From positions 1 through 23,664 of IMG/VR virus record IMGVR_UViG_3300007960_000195: a DNA stretch of 23,664 bases. One strand, 5' to 3'. The translations under genes were made by a program, and so were the position numbers. The stretch's first letter is position 1. The number at the start of each line of letters is the position of its first letter. Of the stretch, positions 5,940 to 13,544 are shown one piece after another. The stretch comes from a virus. Below the pieces are notes generated by a model. It was not told the origin of the DNA. It ran no database searches and saw only the letters and a list, made by a program, of their open reading frames with translations.

Positions 5940-7430
5940 ATGAGCGACTCATCGAACCCGCTTGGGCAGCGCCAGAGCATCCCCGGGGCGGGCCTACAGC
6001 CCAAGAAGCGACCCCGAAAGCCCCTGCCCAACCCGGTAGATCGCGGCATCACCACGCCGCTGGCTCTCCCCGTGGAGGTGCAGCGCACCTTCTTCCGCAC
6101 CGCCAGCCTGATGCTGCGGAACTCAAGCCTCGCCTACAGGCTTGACCCCACCTACCAGGCGATGATGCGGGCAGACGCCGACATCGAGGGCGTTCTGCGC
6201 TCCCTCCTCGTCACCCTCGCCGGCCTCGAGTGGGCCGTCACCCCTACGGACGAGGAGAACCCGCGCCTCGTGAAGCTCGCCGGGCGCGTCAGCGAGATCA
6301 TCGACGCCATCCCCCGCCGATCCGACCTGTTCCGCGCCCTCCACGAGGCCGTCTGGTACGGCGTCAGCGCCGCCAACATCGTTTACGAGCGCGACCCCAA
6401 GCTCGGGGTGCGCGTGCGCGAATGGGTGCCATTCTCCTCGGACACCCTCGCCTTCGACCAGTACGGCAACCTCGCCATGCGGGTCGGCAGCGCCTACTTC
6501 GGGGAACCTGCCGTCACCGACCTGGGGTTCGACTCGCTCGTCCACATCTTCCCCGAGAACGAACGCCGCGCCATCATCCTGCACCGCGTCTTCACGACGG
6601 CCCCCAACTTTATCGACCCCAACACCAGCGAGCAGATCTACCGGGGCGTGGGAGCGCGTGATGTCTGCTGGTACATCTGGCTCCTCAAGCAGGAGATCCT
6701 CCAGAACGCCGCCGCCTACGCGGAGCGGTACGCCCTCGGGATCCGCGTGGGGTACTACCCGTCGGGGAACGATGCCGCCAAGAGCGAGATGCTGACCGTC
6801 CTTCAGAATCTAGTGAACGACAACAGCGTTGTGCTCCCGCGCACGGGTCCGAACGAGTCGATGTACGACATCGACATCAAGGACGCGAACGCCGGCCGCG
6901 CCCAGATCTTCATGGACATGGTGAACTGGCTGTCCTCGAAGCTCAAGGAGGCCATCCTGGGGCAGTCCCTCTCCAGCGAGGCCGGCGGTACGGGCCTCGG
7001 GTCAGGGGTGGCCGACCTCCACGCCGACACGCTGTCCCGCGTCATCCGCTACCACGCCGACACGATGGCCGAGTCGTTCACGAGCGACTTCGTGCGCGTG
7101 GTCGCCATGATGCTCGGCGCGACCGAGGAGGAGGCCCGGGAGATCCGGTTTGAGTTCGCGCCCGAGCGACCGAACGCCAAGGAGCGCATGGAGGCCATCC
7201 AAGCCTTCGTGCAGCTCGGGGGCCGCGTCAGCGAGCGCGAGGTACGAGATCTGCTCGGCCTGTCGGAACCCGCAGACGGCGAGGCCGTGCTTTCCGGCGG
7301 AGCCGCTAGCGCAGGCGCGAGTGACAACCCCCTCGCAGCCCTCCTCGGCCAGGGCGGGGAATCCGAGACGGATGAACCCCCGGCCCCCGAAGCGCCGAAG
7401 GTCTCTGCCATGCGTAAGCGCAAGCGATGA
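5940..7430 (+). CDS. Portal protein, DUF935 / Mu gp29-like
   Basis: This 496-residue protein has the DUF935 pattern: a linker-like N-terminus rich in Pro/Lys/Arg, then YQAMMRADADIEGVLRSLL, LEWAVTP, LFRALHEAVWYGVSAANIVYE and the late AILGQSLSSEAGG followed by LHADTLSRVIRYHAD. In Mu-like phages this family forms the dodecameric portal at the head vertex, through which DNA enters and to which the neck attaches. The C-terminus (about residue 440 onwards) is a disordered acidic/Ala/Pro stretch ending in MRKRKR. Its stop overlaps the next gene as ATGA. Placement between terminase and the gp7-like head protein is canonical. Confidence 0.88.
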   Translation: MSDSSNPLGQRQSIPGAGLQPKKRPRKPLPNPVDRGITTPLALPVEVQRTFFRTASLMLRNSSLAYRLDPTYQAMMRADADIEGVLRSLLVTLAGLEWAVTPTDEENPRLVKLAGRVSEIIDAIPRRSDLFRALHEAVWYGVSAANIVYERDPKLGVRVREWVPFSSDTLAFDQYGNLAMRVGSAYFGEPAVTDLGFDSLVHIFPENERRAIILHRVFTTAPNFIDPNTSEQIYRGVGARDVCWYIWLLKQEILQNAAAYAERYALGIRVGYYPSGNDAAKSEMLTVLQNLVNDNSVVLPRTGPNESMYDIDIKDANAGRAQIFMDMVNWLSSKLKEAILGQSLSSEAGGTGLGSGVADLHADTLSRVIRYHADTMAESFTSDFVRVVAMMLGATEEEAREIRFEFAPERPNAKERMEAIQAFVQLGGRVSEREVRDLLGLSEPADGEAVLSGGAASAGASDNPLAALLGQGGESETDEPPAPEAPKVSAMRKRKR

Positions 7431-8497
7431 AGAAGGAGACGCTCGACAAGCACCTGCGGTCGATCCTCAAGGACGCCCAAAAGGCGTACCGCGAGGCGCT
7501 TGCCGCCCAGATTCGAGGCGAGGAGGACGGCCCCGCCTGGGATCGCTTCGCCGAGGCCAGCAGCGCCCTCCTGCTTGCCTCGTGGCTTGCCGGAGCGCAT
7601 GGCGTCACCCGCCGCGCCAAGATCCCACAGGAGGTCATCGACGGGTTCCTCGAGGAGGACACCCCCGTCACCTTCGCGCTGCCCGCCCTCAAACTGGAGG
7701 GGTTCGGGGCCAAGTACATGGCCCCCATCGCCCGGTGGTTCCGCAGGCTAGTCCCGATCTCGCGCAAGTCTTGGGAGTTGCTCATCGAGGCCGCCCGCCG
7801 CAGCGCGATGGATGTCGCGTCTCACGAGGAGGAGAACGCCCTCGCGGACATCCGCAAGAACCCGTCCGTGGACGCCTTGCTGCGGGGGATGACGTACCGC
7901 GAAGGGGTGAATCGCGTCAAGAGGATCACGGACAGCACGTTCTTCGTAACGGGCATGAACGCGGAGCAGACGCGCCAGACGCAGGAGCTCGTCGCCCGGG
8001 TCATTGAGGGGCGCCCCGCCAAGAGCACGGTGGGTAAGTGGATCAGGGCCATGAACCTCGGTGACTTCGTGACCACCACCCAGCTCATCACGGGGACGGA
8101 CCTGTCCTCGGCTCGGCTGGAGACGGTGCTGCGGACGAACACGAACCGGGCGACCATCGAGGGAGCCGCCGAGGTGCTGCGGGACGAGACGGTGCAGGCG
8201 TTCGTACCCTTGGTGCAGTACAGCGCGACCAAGGATCCCAGGACGCGGCCCGAGCATCTGGCGATGGACGGGTACATCGGTCGGATGGAGGACTTCGACC
8301 GCCAGGGTATCACCCCGCCCTGTGGGTTCAACTGCCGCTGCGCGTTGATCCCCGTGCCGGCGTCGGTGGCCCTTGAGAAGCGATGGACAAACGCGGCAGG
8401 GGTGATCGACTACGCGGCGATCACACGCCACAACGGACAACGACAAGCACTCATCGACACGGGCAAGTTTCCCGATCCCGGGTTCGTGACTGCGTAA
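7427..8497 (+). CDS. Head morphogenesis protein, SPP1 gp7 / Mu F-like
   Basis: This 356-residue protein ends in the conserved block of the SPP1 gp7 family: YSATKDPRTRPEHLAMDG, then GITPPCGFNCRCALIPV. The conserved D-R-TR..H...DG and the CGxNCRC cysteines are plainly seen. The family comprises minor head proteins packed with, or bound to, the portal, and in Mu gpF it is needed for prohead assembly. The N-terminal two thirds are helical and variable (repeated Arg/Glu/Ala helices). It starts within the portal stop as ATGA and is surely co-translated. A few dozen minor copies per virion would be expected. Confidence 0.87.
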   Translation: MKKETLDKHLRSILKDAQKAYREALAAQIRGEEDGPAWDRFAEASSALLLASWLAGAHGVTRRAKIPQEVIDGFLEEDTPVTFALPALKLEGFGAKYMAPIARWFRRLVPISRKSWELLIEAARRSAMDVASHEEENALADIRKNPSVDALLRGMTYREGVNRVKRITDSTFFVTGMNAEQTRQTQELVARVIEGRPAKSTVGKWIRAMNLGDFVTTTQLITGTDLSSARLETVLRTNTNRATIEGAAEVLRDETVQAFVPLVQYSATKDPRTRPEHLAMDGYIGRMEDFDRQGITPPCGFNCRCALIPVPASVALEKRWTNAAGVIDYAAITRHNGQRQALIDTGKFPDPGFVTA

Positions 8498-8514
8498 AAC
8501 ACAAGGAGCAACGG

Positions 8515-8520
8515 TACGAT
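8515..8520 (+). promoter_or_regulatory. -10-like box upstream of ATG 8528
   Basis: TACGAT lies seven bases before the ATG at 8528. A ribosome site AAGGAG (8503-8508) is also present, 10 bases before an earlier in-frame ATG at 8519, so either a leaderless start at 8528 or a normal start at 8519 may be used. Confidence 0.3.
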
Positions 8521-9271
8521 GGGCAGCATGAGCACCCGAAACGAGATCAAGGCGCGGCTGGGATTCCTTTCGGAACCAACGGCGATGGCGGCGCACCCCG
8601 GCGCGAAGGCGAAGTTTGCCAGCATGGGTGACTTGATCGCCACCGCTGAAGGTGTTGCGGTTCAATACGGCATGGCAAAGGAAACGCGGCAGGTGCGGAA
8701 CCTGCTGGAGCAAATCATCAGGGTGATGCAGAAGGGCGGCCCCGGAAGCCAGCGTGAGGCACTTGGGCTTCACGCCGCCATCGGAGGCATTGCCTATCGA
8801 AACGGTCACGGCAGGAACTTTATGTGGACGGGGCCAATGGCTGCGTTGGAAAAGCAGATTCGCGGATTAGGCCAGCACTCCCGCCCCGGCGCGAAGGCGA
8901 AGATGGGATTTGAGGGAAGGTATGTCAACGCGTTTCGTGATGCCATGCAAATGATGGAAGCAAGCGAAGACCTGGAACCACGATCTGCGCTCAAGCAGGC
9001 TGCATCAGATCATGGCATTCCATTCGGCGAGGAAATGCGAAAGTTCGTGGAGTGGGCTGAAAAGCGCGTTCGGTCTTCCCGCCCCGGCTCCAAGGCCACC
9101 GCAGCCAAGGCCTCCGACCTTGAGCGCGAGGACGTGAAGGCTGGCCTCAAGGTCATGTCCGAGGCCGATACCGCCGTCAGCGACAAGATCCGCACCCTCA
9201 TCGCCGAGGGAAAGCCCCAGGAACAGGCCGTTGCCATCGCGCTCGACATGAAGCGCCGAGGAGAGATCTGA
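8519..9271 (+). CDS. Hypothetical head-module protein with PGAKAK repeats
   Basis: This 250-residue protein (247 if started at ATG 8528) is not recognised as a known enzyme. It has three copies of a basic motif: HPGAKAKF (residues 27-34), SRPGAKAKMGF (about 121-131) and SRPGSKATAAK (about 188-198). They separate two helical segments of lower GC composition. The C-terminus (DKIRTLIAEGKPQEQAVAIALDM) resembles a short helix pair seen at the end of many phage proteins with 'GKP..QAVAIAL'. The first two repeats are identical for 19 bases at DNA level. It lies between the head morphogenesis gene and two virion-like genes, so a minor head or DNA-associated role is likely. The basic repeats could contact DNA or be cleaved, but no function is assigned. 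Confidence 0.6.
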   Translation: MGSMSTRNEIKARLGFLSEPTAMAAHPGAKAKFASMGDLIATAEGVAVQYGMAKETRQVRNLLEQIIRVMQKGGPGSQREALGLHAAIGGIAYRNGHGRNFMWTGPMAALEKQIRGLGQHSRPGAKAKMGFEGRYVNAFRDAMQMMEASEDLEPRSALKQAASDHGIPFGEEMRKFVEWAEKRVRSSRPGSKATAAKASDLEREDVKAGLKVMSEADTAVSDKIRTLIAEGKPQEQAVAIALDMKRRGEI

Positions 9272-9272
9272 T

Positions 9273-9821
9273 ATGCCCGTCATCAACACCGCCCAGAACA
9301 ACTACAACAAGGTCAGCATCGACTCGGTCCCGAGCTCGTACAACAACGCCGCCGCCGTGCTGACCAAGACGGCCCCCAGCGTTGGCGTCCTGTTCGACCA
9401 GAGCATCACCAGCGTGGCCTCCCAGGCGCCGTCCCTGCTGTTCGTCATGCCCTTCCTGGTTTCGGCCACGACGGCGCAGACGGGCATCGGGATGCGCGTG
9501 CTTGGGTGGCGCAAGTACCTCGAGGCGTCCACCGGGGACTTCTGGCACATCCCGACGGTCCTGGCCGACCTCACCCTGACCTTCACGAGCGGCAGCGTCC
9601 CGAACTACACCATCGACGCGGTGGCGAATACCCGCACGTTCAGCGGGATCGCCCAGGTGGGTGGTACGCCCTCGGGCAACATCTACTCCCCGGCCACGGC
9701 TGCGGGCGGCAACGTGGAGCCAGCGGCGGCTATGATTGACCTTGCCGGCTCGCAGATCGTCACGGTGCAGTTCAAGTCGAGCGGCACGCCGACGATGGGC
9801 ACCTTCTGGTCGATCCTCTGA
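9273..9821 (+). CDS. Hypothetical virion protein, beta-rich
   Basis: This 182-residue protein has no charged clusters, is rich in Ser/Thr/Ala/Val and alternates like a beta-sandwich (LTLTFTSGSVPNYTIDAV, then IVTVQFKSSGTPTMGTFWSIL). It has no signal peptide and no membrane helix. Its composition and place, directly before a lectin-like protein, suggest a virion surface or adaptor protein on which the next protein is mounted, for example a head fibre base. The ATG follows the previous stop by one base, with GGAGAG upstream (9259-9264). Its stop overlaps the next ATG as TGATG. Family not recognised. Confidence 0.55.
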   Translation: MPVINTAQNNYNKVSIDSVPSSYNNAAAVLTKTAPSVGVLFDQSITSVASQAPSLLFVMPFLVSATTAQTGIGMRVLGWRKYLEASTGDFWHIPTVLADLTLTFTSGSVPNYTIDAVANTRTFSGIAQVGGTPSGNIYSPATAAGGNVEPAAAMIDLAGSQIVTVQFKSSGTPTMGTFWSIL

Positions 9822-11722
9822 TGAACCGAGCCAATCGCCCCAGGCTCTCGCGGATCAGCGGCTCAAGCTACGCGAGTCGCCTGATGTCCCGCGCCGGCGA
9901 CGGCTCCACGCTCACGCTGGACTTCACCACGGGCATCCTTGATCCGCGGCTGTCGTTCACGCGGTTGAGCAATGCCACGTTTATCAACAGCAGCGGGTTG
10001 GTTCAGTATGCGGATGCCAACGTGTTGATCCGTAGTCAGGAATATACGAACGCGGCGTGGGCGAAAATTCGTATTGATACAAGCGCAACGGGACTCAATG
10101 TAGCAAACACGACTACGGCACCCGATGGTTCTAATACGGGATTGCTTCTCCGGGCAGATTCCGCAAGTGGATCGCATCGAATACTGCAAAGCAATGGGAC
10201 AACAGGGGCAACGTATTTGTCTACCGCAGGCGGCGCAATAACGCCTGTAACGCTGTCAGCGTATTTCAAGGCCAACGGATCAGATTATTGTGCCTTGAAA
10301 ATATCGAATAATGTTGAATCCCGGGGTGTTACGCGAACTTTCAATCTCACAAACGGAGTGGTGTCAGGCGCAGAGGATACCGGATGGTCATTGGTAAGCG
10401 CAGCCGCAACACCAGTCGGAAGCGGGTGGTATCGCTGCGAGATCACCGTAAGTCTCACCCGAGTAGACGCAAACGACGATTTGATGGGTATTTGGCTTTG
10501 GGTTGCTAATGGTCCAGATGTTGTTGATCGCTCCTTTACCAACAGCGCGGCAAGTGTCTGGGTGTGGGGCGCACAGGTTTCCATCGGAGCGAACGCACTT
10601 GAATACCGTGCGACAACCACCGTTCCCTACCAAGCCCCCCGCTTCGACCACGACCCGACCACGCTCGCGCCGAGGGGGCTGCTGATTGAGGGTCAGAGCG
10701 TGAATGCTCTGAAGTATTCCGAGCAAATCAATACCGCGCCGTGGTTTACCTTCAGTGCATCTATTGCAGTCAATGATGGGGTTGCGCCAGACGGAAATAC
10801 CACAGCCGATTCCATTACTCCGAGTGGATTACCGGGCGGCGTGTTCTGCAATGACTCATTTGCTGCTGGGACATGGACATTCTCCATTTGGGCAAAAGCC
10901 AATCCGGGAAACACGCTAACCATTTCCATAGATAATGGAGGTAACGGACGAGCGGTGGCAATCACATTGAGTACCGCTACTGCTGGAACGCCGTTCATTC
11001 GTGGTACTGGCGGAACGGTGTCATCTCTGACTGTAAATAGCGTGACTGTGTTTCCAAACTCATGGCGTCGGATTTCAGTAACGGTTGTTACGACTGGCGC
11101 AAATTTTGTCGCCATGTATAACCCCAACGACACCAATAAGATTCTCGTCTGGGGCGCACAACTAGAAGCAGGCTCCGGCGCATCCTCCTACATCCCCACG
11201 GGCGCAAGCACGGCGACGAGGGCTGTTGATTACTGCACCATGCCGACGAGTTCGTTCATTACTGGCAACCCGTATCCAAACACTTTGTTCGTTGACTGCA
11301 TCCCGGCCACGGCAAACTCTGGTTTCCCAAACATGGTCAGGTTGTTCGATCAAACGGGCGGCGGAACATTTTCATACGGCAATGAAATCTACTACTACAA
11401 CGCTGCGTCAATGACTACACAGCGCAAAATTTCAGCGTCACCCAACACAGATAGAAACTTCGCAAACGGACTTGCATACAACACGCAACACAAGTTTGCC
11501 ACCGCCATCGACTCGTCATCGTTCATCGGATCGTATGACGGAGTCACGGGACTTGGGTCAACAACGGCTCCGGCTGCATTGGCATCGGTGGTCACGCATC
11601 TTGGTGTCGGAAACTCCGGTGGATCTACCGCAGTCAACGTGATGAACGGGTGCATCCGCCAGATCAAGTTCTGGCCGACCGCTCTCCCGCAGGCAACCCT
11701 CAACGCACTCACCACCCTATGA
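9821..11722 (+). CDS. Lectin-like fibre/receptor-binding candidate with tandem jelly-roll modules
   Basis: This 633-residue protein begins with the phage fibre-type leader LDFTTGILDPRLSFTR. Two related carbohydrate-binding-like modules follow, roughly 65-270 and 285-470. Each starts with 'N.L..S.E..N.A.W', has 'APDG.TA/TG....', a 'LSAYFKAN' or 'FSIWAKAN' strand, 'GWYRCEITVS' or 'SWRRISVTVV', and ends in WGAQ. Between them sits RFDHDPTTLAPRGLLIEGQS, a common phage linker. A third LamG-like domain (about 485-633) finishes with CIRQIKFWPTALPQATLNAL, the typical end of concanavalin-like lectin domains. It probably binds host glycans. Base composition is visibly lower in GC than its neighbours, pointing to acquisition. 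Its location inside the head module suggests a head fibre rather than a tail fibre. Confidence 0.72.
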   Translation: MNRANRPRLSRISGSSYASRLMSRAGDGSTLTLDFTTGILDPRLSFTRLSNATFINSSGLVQYADANVLIRSQEYTNAAWAKIRIDTSATGLNVANTTTAPDGSNTGLLLRADSASGSHRILQSNGTTGATYLSTAGGAITPVTLSAYFKANGSDYCALKISNNVESRGVTRTFNLTNGVVSGAEDTGWSLVSAAATPVGSGWYRCEITVSLTRVDANDDLMGIWLWVANGPDVVDRSFTNSAASVWVWGAQVSIGANALEYRATTTVPYQAPRFDHDPTTLAPRGLLIEGQSVNALKYSEQINTAPWFTFSASIAVNDGVAPDGNTTADSITPSGLPGGVFCNDSFAAGTWTFSIWAKANPGNTLTISIDNGGNGRAVAITLSTATAGTPFIRGTGGTVSSLTVNSVTVFPNSWRRISVTVVTTGANFVAMYNPNDTNKILVWGAQLEAGSGASSYIPTGASTATRAVDYCTMPTSSFITGNPYPNTLFVDCIPATANSGFPNMVRLFDQTGGGTFSYGNEIYYYNAASMTTQRKISASPNTDRNFANGLAYNTQHKFATAIDSSSFIGSYDGVTGLGSTTAPAALASVVTHLGVGNSGGSTAVNVMNGCIRQIKFWPTALPQATLNALTTL

Positions 11723-12024
11723 CCGACTTCATGCTCCGAGCCGATACCGAAGCGCAAATGGACGATGCGCTTGAAGCCGCCGGAATCCTCGTCGAAGTCG
11801 ATCAGGGCGAGGGCGAGATGGTCCTCATGCCCGTTCCGCATTGCGCTTTGGATCGCATCGGACCCATCCCATCCCAACTTGACCCGGAAGGGGAAGTCAT
11901 TGCGGAAGGCGATCCGCGATATCACGCCAACCTACGGGTAGCGTTTGAGATGACGGAGGAGCAGGTGGACGCGCTGCCGACGTTCGCGCCGGAGCCTGGT
12001 GTCCCGTACCGAGTATGGGCATGA
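11719..12024 (+). CDS. Hypothetical small acidic protein
   Basis: This 101-residue acidic protein starts at ATG 11719, whose ATGA overlaps the stop of the lectin-like gene; an upstream in-frame ATG at 11650 is inside that gene and is rejected. It begins MTDFMLRADTEAQMDDALEAAGI and ends in GVPYRVWA. Helix followed by beta hairpins is suggested (VEVDQGEGEMVLMPV). It may be a chaperone or attachment partner for the preceding fibre, as small acidic proteins behind fibre genes often are, but this is inference from position only. Its stop overlaps the next start as ATGA at 12021. Confidence 0.6.
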   Translation: MTDFMLRADTEAQMDDALEAAGILVEVDQGEGEMVLMPVPHCALDRIGPIPSQLDPEGEVIAEGDPRYHANLRVAFEMTEEQVDALPTFAPEPGVPYRVWA

Positions 12025-13532
12025 CCGACATCGACCTCAAGCCCACCCAGGAGATGGCGTCCAACGCTGCCCGCGGCCTCGAGCTGCGTGCCAAGCACGG
12101 CCGTGGCGGTACCGAGGTCGGCGTGGCACGCGCCCGAGACCTGAAGAACCGCAAGACCTTGTCCCCCGACACCGTTCGGCGGATGAACTCCTACTTCGCT
12201 CGCCACGAGGTGGACAAGAAGGGCGAGGGGTGGGGCAAGGACAGCGCCGGGTACATCGCCTGGCTGCTCTGGGGCGGCGACGCCGGCAAGGCGTGGGCCG
12301 AGCGCAAGGTGTCCGAAATGGACCGCAAGGAGGACAAGACCATGAACCAGAAGGCATCCCACGCGGTGGTCGAGGATGGGGACAAGGTCGTGCTGAAGGG
12401 CGTTGAGCTCTTCATGGCGTTCGACCCCGACATCGATGACCGCAAGTCCGACCCCGAGCTCGCCAAGTTCGACAATGACCGACTCCGCCGCATTGTCGCG
12501 GCTACGCGCAAGCATATGGCCCGCTCGTCTTACCCCCGCGTCGTGATCATGCACGAGAAGGACGGCAAGGAGCCAAAGAGCGCAGTTGGAAGAATCCCGC
12601 GCATCGAGTATCAGGAGCGCGATGGAGTCGGGTACATTGTGGGAGACATGGAGGTGGGACGAGACATCTTCGACCGACTTATCGCCACGAACGCCTTCCC
12701 CAGGCGGTCGGCGGAGATCTGGTCGGAGTCGGACCACCTGTCCGAGATCGCCCTTCTGGGCCGTGAAACACCTCGTCGTCCGCTGCCCGACACGCACTTC
12801 GTGCGCTCGGGTTCTCGGGTGACGTTCAGCAAGTCCAACCACGATCTCGCCGGGGTCGGGGGTGGCCTCAACACGTTCATCCCGGCGGAAATCAAGGAGG
12901 AAGCCTCTATGGCATCCGACAATGACATCCGCGAGGAGTTGGAGGCCATGAAGTGCGCCATCTCCGACATGGCTGCGGAGATGAAGAAGCGGTTCGGCGA
13001 GGCCGACACCGACGAGGACAAGGAAGAGATGGGCGAGCTCGTCATCAAGCACGAAGACGAGGAAGAGTTTGAGGTCAAGGACGAGGAGTTCGCGGCCGAG
13101 GACGAGGACGAGATGGTCATGGGCATGGACGAGGACGAGAAGCCCGACGTGCTCGCCGGCAAGGGTTCGTATGCCCTCCGGGCCGAGCTCGCCCGGACCA
13201 AGTCCCGCATGGCCCGCATGGAGGCCGAGCTGCGCCGCGAGAAGTTCAGCCGCGAGATCGACCTGCTCGAGCAGGAGGGCTACCGCATCCCGGCTAGCCA
13301 GCGCGACCGCCTGATCGCGCAGCTCCAGGGCGCCCGCACGACCACGGAAGCCGTGGACATGATCGAGTCGTGGCGCGAGCTGTTCGCCCGTGACCCGATT
13401 GCCACCAAGATCGACATGAGCCGCGCCGCTCTCCCCCGTGGAGATATGGACGTGGCCGACCTTGTCAAGGAGTTCGCCGGGCGTCCCGGTGAGTTCGCCA
13501 AGGCCATCAACTCCCGCATCAACAAGCGATAA
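12021..13532 (+). CDS. Capsid maturation protease-scaffold fusion with extra N-terminal domain
   Basis: This 503-residue protein starts at ATG 12021 (ATGA overlap; ATG 12015 is an in-frame alternative). Residues 5-100 form a separate domain common in phage proteins (MASNAARGLELRAKHGRGG, then SPDTVRRMNSYFARHEVDKKG and GYIAWLLWGGDAGKAWA). Residues about 108-280 look like the gpI-type protease, with VVLKGVELFMAF, then FPRRSAEIW and LSEIALLGRETPRRPLPD. From about 297 a very acidic, coiled-coil region (Glu/Asp runs, MARMEAELRREK) and a basic-ended C-terminus fit a scaffold. Two in-frame ATGs with strong ribosome sites (12342 and 12909) predict shorter products. The junction carries VGGGLNTFIP, also found at the capsid N-terminus. 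Catalytic residues were not assigned. Confidence 0.72.
   Translation: MTDIDLKPTQEMASNAARGLELRAKHGRGGTEVGVARARDLKNRKTLSPDTVRRMNSYFARHEVDKKGEGWGKDSAGYIAWLLWGGDAGKAWAERKVSEMDRKEDKTMNQKASHAVVEDGDKVVLKGVELFMAFDPDIDDRKSDPELAKFDNDRLRRIVAATRKHMARSSYPRVVIMHEKDGKEPKSAVGRIPRIEYQERDGVGYIVGDMEVGRDIFDRLIATNAFPRRSAEIWSESDHLSEIALLGRETPRRPLPDTHFVRSGSRVTFSKSNHDLAGVGGGLNTFIPAEIKEEASMASDNDIREELEAMKCAISDMAAEMKKRFGEADTDEDKEEMGELVIKHEDEEEFEVKDEEFAAEDEDEMVMGMDEDEKPDVLAGKGSYALRAELARTKSRMARMEAELRREKFSREIDLLEQEGYRIPASQRDRLIAQLQGARTTTEAVDMIESWRELFARDPIATKIDMSRAALPRGDMDVADLVKEFAGRPGEFAKAINSRINKR
12342..13532 (+). CDS. Predicted internal start: protease-scaffold without N-terminal domain
   Basis: ATG 12342 is in frame with the full gene and is preceded by AAGGAGG (12327-12333) with an 8-base spacer. 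It would begin MNQKASHAVVEDGDKVVL, exactly where the extra N-terminal domain ends and the protease-like part begins, giving 396 residues. The boundary makes biological sense, but no data show it is used. Confidence 0.45.
   Translation: MNQKASHAVVEDGDKVVLKGVELFMAFDPDIDDRKSDPELAKFDNDRLRRIVAATRKHMARSSYPRVVIMHEKDGKEPKSAVGRIPRIEYQERDGVGYIVGDMEVGRDIFDRLIATNAFPRRSAEIWSESDHLSEIALLGRETPRRPLPDTHFVRSGSRVTFSKSNHDLAGVGGGLNTFIPAEIKEEASMASDNDIREELEAMKCAISDMAAEMKKRFGEADTDEDKEEMGELVIKHEDEEEFEVKDEEFAAEDEDEMVMGMDEDEKPDVLAGKGSYALRAELARTKSRMARMEAELRREKFSREIDLLEQEGYRIPASQRDRLIAQLQGARTTTEAVDMIESWRELFARDPIATKIDMSRAALPRGDMDVADLVKEFAGRPGEFAKAINSRINKR
12909..13532 (+). CDS. Predicted internal start: scaffold protein
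   Basis: ATG 12909 is in frame and has AAGGAGG (12894-12900) with an 8-base spacer. The 207-residue product starts MASDNDIREELEAMKCA and contains the acidic coiled-coil region and the basic C-terminus (AKAINSRINKR). Nested scaffold genes inside protease genes are established in lambda (C/Nu3) and Mu (I/Z region), which supports this reading. The C-terminal helix would bind the capsid protein during prohead assembly. Confidence 0.6.
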   Translation: MASDNDIREELEAMKCAISDMAAEMKKRFGEADTDEDKEEMGELVIKHEDEEEFEVKDEEFAAEDEDEMVMGMDEDEKPDVLAGKGSYALRAELARTKSRMARMEAELRREKFSREIDLLEQEGYRIPASQRDRLIAQLQGARTTTEAVDMIESWRELFARDPIATKIDMSRAALPRGDMDVADLVKEFAGRPGEFAKAINSRINKR

Positions 13533-13544
13533 GGACTCAAAACA

